The notes under the pieces were generated by a model. The model searched no databases, was not told where the DNA came from, and worked only from the letters and a program-made list of their open reading frames with translations. The translations under genes and the position numbers were made by a program. Below, piece after piece: positions 1 through 6,283 of a stretch of 9,422 nucleotides of DNA (positions are counted from its first letter, which is position 1; each line of letters opens with the position of its first letter). The stretch covers positions 1-9,422 of the forward strand of contig VMCO01000187.1 in the NCBI GenBank assembly GCA_008081325.1, in the 5' to 3' direction. Source of the DNA: Flavobacteriaceae bacterium (GTDB taxonomy: Bacteria > Bacteroidota > Bacteroidia > Flavobacteriales > Flavobacteriaceae).

Positions 1-1351
1 ATTTATAAAAATTTATATTTGTTAAGTACTCAATTTGATTATAATAATCAGTTGTATTGTTGTAATAATCGGAATATTGAATATTTCCACCCCATGTTAT
101 TTTCCAATCTTTCAAATAGTTTGTTGTTTTTGCCCTTAATTTTGTTTCCCATTCATGTGAATCGTTTCTAAAGTATATCCCCTCTAAATTTTCATTATCA
201 TCGTATCTTGAGAAAATATTTTTTAGTTTGTTAGTACTAAGCGCTAGAACAAATTGTCCTTTAGTTTCTTTAAATTTTCTAATCCAAGAAGCTCCAATTG
301 TTGTTGAATTTTGTTTAATAATTGGAACTTGTTCTAAAAACGATTGCTGAGTAAAATCAAAATCTTCTGGGGCTTCAACTGAAAAATCATCAATTGCTCC
401 AAGTCCAACAATATTTATACTGTTATATTCGTCAATTTTATGATTAATTTTTCCTTGAAAATCCCAATAGTCAGGTCTAATTGGAAGACCTATAAGCTTA
501 AACAAAAACTGTAAATAACTTTTTCTAGCTGAAAATATAAATGTTGTATTATTGTTTTCTTCTTTTGAAAGAGGTCCTTCTACTGTAATTGCTGAATCAC
601 TTGCTCCAAATCTAAAGTTTCCGCTTATTTCCCTTGGATTTCCATTTTTCTGATTAAATTGTAAAACTCCACTGAGCGGATTATCATATTCGACTCCAAA
701 GGCAGAAGTACTTAAAGTTACTTCATCTATAAATGAAATATTAATCATTCCTTGCGGACCGCCAGCACTACCTTGGGTGCTGAAGTGATTTATATTTGGT
801 ATTTCTATTTCGTCTAAATAATATACAGTTTCATTTGGTGCACCACCTCTAATTATAATATCATTTCTAAAACCACCAACAGAAGGTGAAAGCCCTGGCA
901 TACTTTGAACCACTTTAGTAACGTCATTATCAGCACCAGGATAGCTTTCTATTTCAACTCTAGAAAAAGTGTTTATTGAAAGTGGTGTTTCTTTAGATTT
1001 TTTGAAGGGACTTTCAAATAAAACAACCTCATCTAATTCTTGTGCTGATTCCAATAGATATATTTCTAATGTTTGATTTCCCTTACTCTTAATAATAATA
1101 TTGAATATTTTCTTTGATTGGTATCCAATATAACTTACTAACAAATTATAAGACTGTGGTTTTATTTCTGAAATCTGAAAAAATCCATTCTCGTCTGAAA
1201 TTGCTCCTTTTTCGGTTCCTTCAATTATTACATTTGCACCTAAGAGTGGTAATTGACTTTTAGAGTCATAAATATATCCGTTTACGATCCCATCAACCTG
1301 AGAAAAGGTTAATGCAGGAAGAATTAGTAATAATGCTATTAGTTTTTTCAC
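1..1351 (-). CDS. TonB-dependent outer-membrane receptor, N-terminal 450 residues (3' end beyond window)
   Basis: An outer-membrane active transporter driven by TonB; the substrate cannot be told from sequence. I translated the complement of 1351 to 1 and found one uninterrupted frame of 450 codons, with the C-terminal part of the beta-barrel cut off by the window edge. The start is GTG at 1351-1349, giving MKKLIALLLILPALTFSQ, a signal peptide probably cleaved between S17 and Q18. No in-frame ATG lies just upstream, and the nearby ATG is out of frame and followed directly by TGA. Residues about 22-110 form a carboxypeptidase-regulatory-like beta-sandwich (GYIYDS, GANVIIEGT, DENGFF, SYIGYQ, ELDEVV). 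Residues about 120-230 are the plug, with VVQSMPGL at 147-154, IRGGAPNE at 167-174 and YYLDEIE at 177-183. Barrel strands follow, rich in alternating aromatic and polar residues. The gene lies 32 bases after the CDGSH gene, probably in the same transcript. The family call is secure; the ligand is unknown. Confidence 0.93.
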   Translation of the reverse strand, partial: MKKLIALLLILPALTFSQVDGIVNGYIYDSKSQLPLLGANVIIEGTEKGAISDENGFFQISEIKPQSYNLLVSYIGYQSKKIFNIIIKSKGNQTLEIYLLESAQELDEVVLFESPFKKSKETPLSINTFSRVEIESYPGADNDVTKVVQSMPGLSPSVGGFRNDIIIRGGAPNETVYYLDEIEIPNINHFSTQGSAGGPQGMINISFIDEVTLSTSAFGVEYDNPLSGVLQFNQKNGNPREISGNFRFGASDSAITVEGPLSKEENNNTTFIFSARKSYLQFLFKLIGLPIRPDYWDFQGKINHKIDEYNSINIVGLGAIDDFSVEAPEDFDFTQQSFLEQVPIIKQNSTTIGASWIRKFKETKGQFVLALSTNKLKNIFSRYDDNENLEGIYFRNDSHEWETKLRAKTTNYLKDWKITWGGNIQYSDYYNNTTDYYNQIEYLTNINFYK

Positions 1352-1383
1352 ATTAATACCGTTACAAATTTTATTCCAATAAT

Positions 1384-1566
1384 CTAGGTTTCTAATTTAT
1401 GTGATCCGTCACAGAATGGAAGTTTTTTTGATTTAGCACAGCCACATAATGTAAATCTATCCCCGTGAGGAATTTCATTGCCGTTAAGGTCGGTTAAATT
1501 AACATTTCCTTGAACCACAATTTGCCCTTTTTCTTTTCTGAATATATGAGTAGTTTTCTTTTCCAT
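1384..1566 (-). CDS. CDGSH-type [2Fe-2S] iron-sulfur protein (60 aa)
   Basis: A small iron-sulfur protein of the CDGSH (mitoNEET-like) family. The cluster motif is complete: C41-X-C43-X2-S46-X3-P50-F51-C52-D53-G54-S55-H56. By family knowledge, C41, C43, C52 and H56 bind a redox-active, labile [2Fe-2S] cluster with 3Cys-1His ligation. The N-terminal part holds the usual short strands (IVVQGNVNLTDLNGNEI, about 16-32) that pair in the dimer. There is no signal peptide or membrane anchor, so the protein is probably cytoplasmic. It has one motif copy and the usual length for single-domain bacterial members. The start ATG follows the DUF819 stop codon after 3 bases with no clear Shine-Dalgarno site, so translation is probably coupled. 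The TonB receptor follows 32 bases downstream. The role is not established; cluster transfer, iron homeostasis or redox sensing are possibilities. The family assignment is certain; the function is not. Confidence 0.95.
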   Translation of the reverse strand: MEKKTTHIFRKEKGQIVVQGNVNLTDLNGNEIPHGDRFTLCGCAKSKKLPFCDGSHKLET

Positions 1567-1569
1567 TAA

Positions 1570-2823
1570 TTATAAGTTTGAAGTATATTCCATTAACCAT
1601 GTGCATATCATTGCCCCATAAGTACCTACTACGTATCCAAATACTGCTAATAATACTCCAACAGTAGCAAGTGATGGATGAAAAGCTGCGGCAACAACTG
1701 GCGCGGAGGCAGCACCCCCAACATTTGCTTGACTTCCAACTGCTAAAAAGAAGTATGGCGCTCTAATTAATTTTGCTACAACTATGAGTAAAATAGCATG
1801 AATTGACATCCAGATTAGACCTATCAGAATAAGTTTAGGTTCGTCTAGAATAGACCCTAAATCCATTTTCATCCCAATTGTCGCTACCAACACATATATA
1901 AAGATACTTCCTATTTTACTTGCACCTACTCCTTCAAAATTTTTAGCCTTTGTAAATGATAATCCAATTCCTATAAATGTTGCAATTGATATCATCCAAA
2001 AAAACTTTGATGCAAAAGAAGAAAGACCAGAACTTTTATCAGCTACAGCCTCAAAATTTGATATTAGAAATTCTGAAATATATTCTGCCCCTAAATGAGA
2101 TAGACCAACAGTACCAAATGCAATAGCTAAAAGAACCATGTAGTCTGTTAGGTTTGGAATTCTTTTACTACTATTTGAAAATGAAGTTACCTTTTCTTTT
2201 AATTCCTCAATAGCAGATGTATCAGCTTTTAACCATTTGTTAATAGACTTTTTCTTCCCAATTCCAAAAAGAATCATTGCCATCCAAATATTCGCCACAA
2301 CAATATCAACTAGAACCATTCCTCCGTACTTTTGAGGATTATATTCAAAAATTTCAAGCATTGCTGCTTGGTTGGCACCACCGCCAATCCAACTTCCAGC
2401 TAGAGTTGATAATCCCCTCCAAATTGCATCTGGCCCTGCACCGTTAAATAACTCAGGAAAAAACATTGACAAAATTAAGATTGATATTGGCCCTCCTATT
2501 ATTATACCTAACGTTCCGGTAAAAAACATAATTAATGCCTTGTAGCCTAAATTATAAATAGCCTTCAAATCAATACTTAATGTCATCAGTAAAAGCGCTG
2601 CAGGAAGTAAATATCTGCTAGCAATGTAATATGTTTGTGATTCTTCAGATGAAATTATTCCCAAAGAATTAAAAATTGCTGGAATAAAATAACACATTAA
2701 AAGACCAGGAATAACTTTATAAAATTTATACCAGAATCCTTCTTTTATTGATTCTGTATAAAAAACAAAACCTAGAGATATCATCAAAATTCCAAAGACT
2801 ATTGCATCATTTGTAAAAGGCAT
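1570..2823 (-). CDS. DUF819 family polytopic membrane protein (putative transporter)
   Basis: A 417-residue inner-membrane protein with roughly ten or more hydrophobic segments (first ones near 7-22, 36-56, 70-82 and 95-120; last near 385-411). The opening NDAIVFG, GFVFYTESIKEGFWYKFYK and PGLLMCYFIPAIFNSLGI is typical of DUF819 (YjcL-like) proteins, and the length is normal. Two halves look related: SIDLKAI near 83-89 followed by GSWIGGGANQAAM at 143-155, and MKMDLGSI near 318-325 followed by GSQANVGGAASAPV at 363-376. As I recall, DUF819 sits in the CPA/AT superfamily of Na+/H+ antiporters and bile-acid-type symporters, whose two halves are inverted repeats with glycine-rich broken helices, and this fits. 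The central loop (190-225) is charged. The gene heads the minus-strand group DUF819-CDGSH-TonB receptor. Substrate unknown; transport is inferred only from fold relationship. The ATG at 2823 is chosen because it gives the normal family N-terminus. Confidence 0.9.
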   Translation of the reverse strand: MPFTNDAIVFGILMISLGFVFYTESIKEGFWYKFYKVIPGLLMCYFIPAIFNSLGIISSEESQTYYIASRYLLPAALLLMTLSIDLKAIYNLGYKALIMFFTGTLGIIIGGPISILILSMFFPELFNGAGPDAIWRGLSTLAGSWIGGGANQAAMLEIFEYNPQKYGGMVLVDIVVANIWMAMILFGIGKKKSINKWLKADTSAIEELKEKVTSFSNSSKRIPNLTDYMVLLAIAFGTVGLSHLGAEYISEFLISNFEAVADKSSGLSSFASKFFWMISIATFIGIGLSFTKAKNFEGVGASKIGSIFIYVLVATIGMKMDLGSILDEPKLILIGLIWMSIHAILLIVVAKLIRAPYFFLAVGSQANVGGAASAPVVAAAFHPSLATVGVLLAVFGYVVGTYGAMICTWLMEYTSNL

Positions 2824-2920
2824 AATTTGTTAGTTTATAATTTGTATAAAAATACTATGATTTTTTAACTAGTCATTAACATGGCTCAAATTGTTTATTA
2901 TATATTTTTAAAATCAAAAA
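2824..2920. other. Divergent intergenic region between DUF819 and the 481-aa secreted protein gene
   Basis: This 97-base, strongly AT-rich gap separates two genes that point away from each other, so promoters for both should lie in it or in the adjacent coding ends. I looked for the Bacteroidota TTG-N17-23-TANNTTTG pattern on both strands and found only imperfect -7-like strings (for example TATTTTTA reading toward DUF819) with no TTG at the right distance. I also see no hairpin or clear operator. The promoters cannot be placed from sequence alone. Confidence 0.5.
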
Positions 2921-4366
2921 GTGTTTAAAAAAATATTTTTACTCTATATTTTTAATTGCTGCATTTTAAATCTAAGCTCTCAAACATTGAACGTTAAAGT
3001 AATTGATTCGATTACTGGTTTACCAATCTCATATTCTAATATTTACTTTTCAAATAATACCGGATTGATCACCGATAATTCAGGGAATTTTGAATTGATA
3101 AAATCTCAATTATCTAAAAATGATTCGATGCATGTATCAATGATTGGGTATAATAAAAAGTCTTTTTTTTTAAATGATTTTAATGATTCAGTGATAAAAT
3201 TAGTTCAAGCGCCTATAAAATTATTAGACGTTGTATTAACTAATAAAAAATTAAGTACTGAAGAAATAATTTCTAATGTAACTAAGAATTTAGAAAACAA
3301 TTACGAAAGAGGATTCACTGAAAATAAAATTTATTTAAGCAGAAAATCTAATTCAATTACCGAAAAATTTATAATCGATAAGTTTAAATCTACAGTTCCT
3401 GAAATAAATAAAAATCTAATTGATAGTCTACTAGCGAACCTCACAAAAGAAAATAATTCAGGACTTGAAACATTGGCTTATTATTATAGAAACTTTGAGG
3501 ATGAAGTCCAAAAAATAAAAATAATTAAATCCAGAGAAACATATAATAAAGAAGGTGAAGTTTTAGAATCAATAAATAAAAAAATGGAAGAAGCTTTTAA
3601 AAACGCATTAAAAGCTGACTCTTACTTTAAAATAAAATCAGGAATATTCGGAGGTGACTTAGATGTTGAGGGACTAGAAGAAATAGATAGTACTAATGTT
3701 GAATCAGTAAAAAAATTCGAAGAGAAAGAAATTAAAGAAAAAGATGATTTTGCAAACAATCAAGTAAGAGCCATAAATAGACTTTATAATTCCCTTTTTT
3801 TTGAAAAGGATTCTTATTTAAACTTTATTCTTAAGCCACATAAATATATTTTCTCAGAGCCTAAAATAGATGTTCTGGGTAATGATCTTGTTTATATTAT
3901 AAATGCGACACCAAAAGGTAAAGGTAAGTATTCAGGAAAATTATATATAAACACAGAAGATTTTGCATTAGTTAGAATAGATTTTAAAAATATCAAACCC
4001 GTTTACAATTTAAAATTGCTTGGAATTTTTGTCAATATTTATTTACGTGACGGAAAAATGATTCTTTCAAAATATGGAAATAAAAAGTACAGTTTATCTT
4101 ATTCTAAAATTAATTTTGGGCGTAGGGTTGGATTTGATAGACCTATAAAGTTGATTGAAAAAAACAAAAATGTAAAAGGGAGAAGAAAACAAAATGAGAT
4201 TTCATTTAGAATGGATATAGTTTCTGACGAAAAAAGCACAACCGAAATACAAGTATTTGAATCAATAAAAATATCAAAAGAAAAGTTCGAGAGTCTCAAA
4301 AACAAAAATGAAGTAATGCCGGAATATTTGGAAGAATTTAAAACAAACTTTTGGGAAGAATTTTAA
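2921..4366 (+). CDS. Secreted protein with carboxypeptidase-regulatory-like N-terminal domain, C-terminus of unknown function
   Basis: A 481-residue protein I do not recognise beyond its first domain. The start is GTG at 2921: an in-frame TAA lies at 2909-2911, and the next in-frame ATG, near codon 70, would delete both the signal peptide and most of the first domain. MFKKIFLLYIFNCCILNLSS is a signal peptide, probably cleaved before Q21. Residues about 22-105 are a carboxypeptidase-regulatory-like beta-sandwich (VKVIDSITGLPISYSNIYF, TDNSGNFEL, MHVSMIGYNKK, LLDVVL). Residues about 110-290 are helical-looking and rich in Lys and Glu. Residues about 300-450 look beta-rich, with YIINATPKGKGKYSGKLYIN and FALVRIDF, resembling lipid- or outer-membrane-associated Bacteroidota proteins of the DUF5686 or LolA-like kind; that likeness is only an impression. 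There are no barrel repeats long enough for a TonB receptor. The protein is periplasmic or outer-membrane associated. The stop codon abuts that of convergent glmS. Confidence 0.8.
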   Translation: MFKKIFLLYIFNCCILNLSSQTLNVKVIDSITGLPISYSNIYFSNNTGLITDNSGNFELIKSQLSKNDSMHVSMIGYNKKSFFLNDFNDSVIKLVQAPIKLLDVVLTNKKLSTEEIISNVTKNLENNYERGFTENKIYLSRKSNSITEKFIIDKFKSTVPEINKNLIDSLLANLTKENNSGLETLAYYYRNFEDEVQKIKIIKSRETYNKEGEVLESINKKMEEAFKNALKADSYFKIKSGIFGGDLDVEGLEEIDSTNVESVKKFEEKEIKEKDDFANNQVRAINRLYNSLFFEKDSYLNFILKPHKYIFSEPKIDVLGNDLVYIINATPKGKGKYSGKLYINTEDFALVRIDFKNIKPVYNLKLLGIFVNIYLRDGKMILSKYGNKKYSLSYSKINFGRRVGFDRPIKLIEKNKNVKGRRKQNEISFRMDIVSDEKSTTEIQVFESIKISKEKFESLKNKNEVMPEYLEEFKTNFWEEF

Positions 4367-6214
4367 CTACTCTACGGTAACAGATTTAGCTAGATTTCTT
4401 GGCTGATCAACGTCTTTCCCAAGCATAACAGCTATATGATAAGAAAGTAGTTGAAGAGGGATCACTGTAATAAAAGGTGTTATTGATTCTACACTATCTG
4501 GAACTTCAATTACATGATCAGCAATCTCTTTTACCTCTTTATCACCTTCAGAAACAATCGCAAAGATTTTACCTTTTCTTGATTTGATTTCTTGAATATT
4601 ACTTACAATTTTATCGTAATTAATTTTGTTTGTTGCGATTACAATTGTCGGCATATTTTCGTCGATAAGTGCAATAGGGCCGTGTTTCATTTCAGCGGCA
4701 GGGTAGCCTTCAGCATGAATGTATGATATCTCTTTGAGTTTTAATGCACCTTCTAATGCTATTGGGAAATTATAACCTCTTCCGAGATACAAACAATTAG
4801 TAGCTTTAAGAAACTCTTTCGCAACTTTTTTGATTTTATTATTTGAAGAAAGAGCTTTGTGTATCTTTTTATCAATATTGTAAATTTCAAGTATATATTT
4901 GTGATATAATTTTTCAGAAATTACCCCTTTTGATTTACTCAATTTTACAGCCATCATATATAATACTGTCATTTGAGTTGTAAATGCCTTTGTTGATGCA
5001 ACCCCAATTTCTGGTCCAGCATGTGTGTATGATCCTGAATCAGATTCTCTTGCAATAGATGACCCTACCACATTACATATTCCATAAACAAATGCTCCTC
5101 TAGATTTGGCTAATTTAATAGCGGCTAAGGTATCAGCGGTTTCTCCAGACTGGGATATAGCAATAATGATATCATCTCTTTCTACTACTGGATCCCTATA
5201 TCTAAATTCCGAGGCATATTCTACTTCAACTGAAATTTTTGCGATTTTTTCAAACATATATTCAGCAACTAAAGCAGAATGCCATGATGTTCCACATGCT
5301 ATGATGGTTATTTTTTTTGCTGAAAGGAACTTATTAATATAGTCATCCATCCCAGACATTTTGATAATTCCTTTAGAAACATTCAGCCTACCCCTTAAAG
5401 TATCCTTAATAGCTTTTGGCTGCTCATAAATCTCCTTGAGCATGTAATGATCAAAACCTTGTTTTTCAATCTTATCAAGACTTAATTCTAGTTTGCTTAT
5501 TGTTGGAGAAATTAAGGAGTCGTCCAAAATTTTTCTAAAAAAAGTTTCTTTATGATTTCTAATAATAGCCAATTCTCCATCTTCTAGGTACACCACTTTT
5601 TTTGTAAATTCTATAAAAGGTGTGACATCACTTCCAATAAAATGCTCATCATCACCTATTCCAATACACAATGGACTTCCGAGTTTAGCTACAACAATTT
5701 CATCAGGTTTTTCGTTATCAATAACAGCTATAGCGTATGCTCCTACCACCTGATTTAATGCAATTTGTACAGCTTCTCCAAGTTTGACTTTATTTTTATC
5801 TTTAACATACTCGATTAGATTAACAAGAACTTCAGTATCCGTTTCAGAATCGAAAGAAAATCCTTCTTTAATTAATTTTTGTTTAATTGTTGAATAATTT
5901 TCAATGATTCCGTTATGTACAAGACATAGTTTTTTAGAATTTGAAAATTGTGGGTGAGCATTGACATCATTTGGTTCACCATGAGTTGCCCATCTTGTAT
6001 GACCAATGCCTACTCCTCCAGAAATATTTTTTCTTTTTTGAAGTTGTTTTTCAAGCTTGCTTATTTTTCCTTTGGATTTACAGCTAACTATATTAGATCC
6101 ATTATATACAGCTACACCAGAACTATCATATCCTCTGTATTCAAGTCTTTTTAGACCATTCAAAATAATTGGAAGTGAATCTCTTTCTCCTAAATATCCT
6201 ACAATTCCACACAT
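4367..6214 (-). CDS. glmS: Glutamine--fructose-6-phosphate aminotransferase (isomerizing), GlmS
   Basis: A cytoplasmic enzyme that converts fructose-6-phosphate and glutamine to glucosamine-6-phosphate and glutamate. This is the first committed step to UDP-GlcNAc, and so to peptidoglycan and lipid A. At 615 residues it is normal (the E. coli enzyme is about 609). The N-terminal Ntn glutaminase domain (about 2-215) starts MCGIVGYLG. C2 is the nucleophile once Met is removed, which fixes the start. Other glutaminase motifs are GHTRWATHGEP (71-81), LVHNGIIENY (98-107) and SETDTEVL (123-130). Two sugar-isomerase (SIS) domains follow (about 295-425 and 465-605), with CGTSWHSALVAEY (307-319), SQSGETADT (354-362), ASTKAFTTQ (406-414) and EGYPAAEMKHGPIALI (502-517). 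The C-terminal tail is DQPRNLAKSVTVE, holding the sugar-binding lysine at K610. All key residues are intact. It is the last gene after GT5 and DUF4270, 69 bases downstream, and probably has its own promoter. No glmS ribozyme-like leader fits in the gap. Confidence 0.98.
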   Translation of the reverse strand: MCGIVGYLGERDSLPIILNGLKRLEYRGYDSSGVAVYNGSNIVSCKSKGKISKLEKQLQKRKNISGGVGIGHTRWATHGEPNDVNAHPQFSNSKKLCLVHNGIIENYSTIKQKLIKEGFSFDSETDTEVLVNLIEYVKDKNKVKLGEAVQIALNQVVGAYAIAVIDNEKPDEIVVAKLGSPLCIGIGDDEHFIGSDVTPFIEFTKKVVYLEDGELAIIRNHKETFFRKILDDSLISPTISKLELSLDKIEKQGFDHYMLKEIYEQPKAIKDTLRGRLNVSKGIIKMSGMDDYINKFLSAKKITIIACGTSWHSALVAEYMFEKIAKISVEVEYASEFRYRDPVVERDDIIIAISQSGETADTLAAIKLAKSRGAFVYGICNVVGSSIARESDSGSYTHAGPEIGVASTKAFTTQMTVLYMMAVKLSKSKGVISEKLYHKYILEIYNIDKKIHKALSSNNKIKKVAKEFLKATNCLYLGRGYNFPIALEGALKLKEISYIHAEGYPAAEMKHGPIALIDENMPTIVIATNKINYDKIVSNIQEIKSRKGKIFAIVSEGDKEVKEIADHVIEVPDSVESITPFITVIPLQLLSYHIAVMLGKDVDQPRNLAKSVTVE

Positions 6215-6221
6215 ATTAATT

Positions 6222-6250
6222 CAAATTTATATTATTTTGATTTTAGACAA
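6222..6250 (-). promoter_or_regulatory. Candidate Bacteroidota-type promoter for glmS
   Basis: Reading on the minus strand, TTG (6250-6248) is followed after 18 bases by TAAATTTG (6229-6222). This matches the Bacteroidota sigma factor consensus TTG-N17-23-TANNTTTG exactly. Only 7 bases separate the -7 element from the glmS ATG at 6214, so transcription would begin at or within a few bases of the start codon and give a leaderless or nearly leaderless message. The surrounding gap is very AT-rich, so a chance match is possible. Confidence 0.45.
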
Positions 6251-6283
6251 TTAAATAATCATATTCATTATAATATCTAATAT

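Noticed and set aside
1366..1374. TAAAATTTG on the minus strand as a separate promoter for the TonB receptor
   Set aside because: It has three bases in place of two between TA and TTTG, and no TTG at the proper distance; co-transcription with the CDGSH gene is simpler.
4099..4305. 68-codon minus-strand frame inside the 481-aa gene, and 8025-8237 on the plus strand inside the GT5 gene
   Set aside because: Hydrophobic-looking translations are expected from the complement of Lys/Glu-rich AT-rich coding DNA; there is no independent support for expression.
5106..5342. Open reading frame on the plus strand inside glmS (78 codons); similar ones at 5948-6154 and 6057-6254
   Set aside because: They lie antisense to strongly conserved GlmS motifs, have no recognisable domain and no upstream signals; they are shadows of the real gene.
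6215..6283. glmS ribozyme or riboswitch upstream of glmS
   Set aside because: The gap is only 69 bases of simple AT-rich sequence, too short for the glmS ribozyme, which is typical of Gram-positive bacteria; no paired core is visible.
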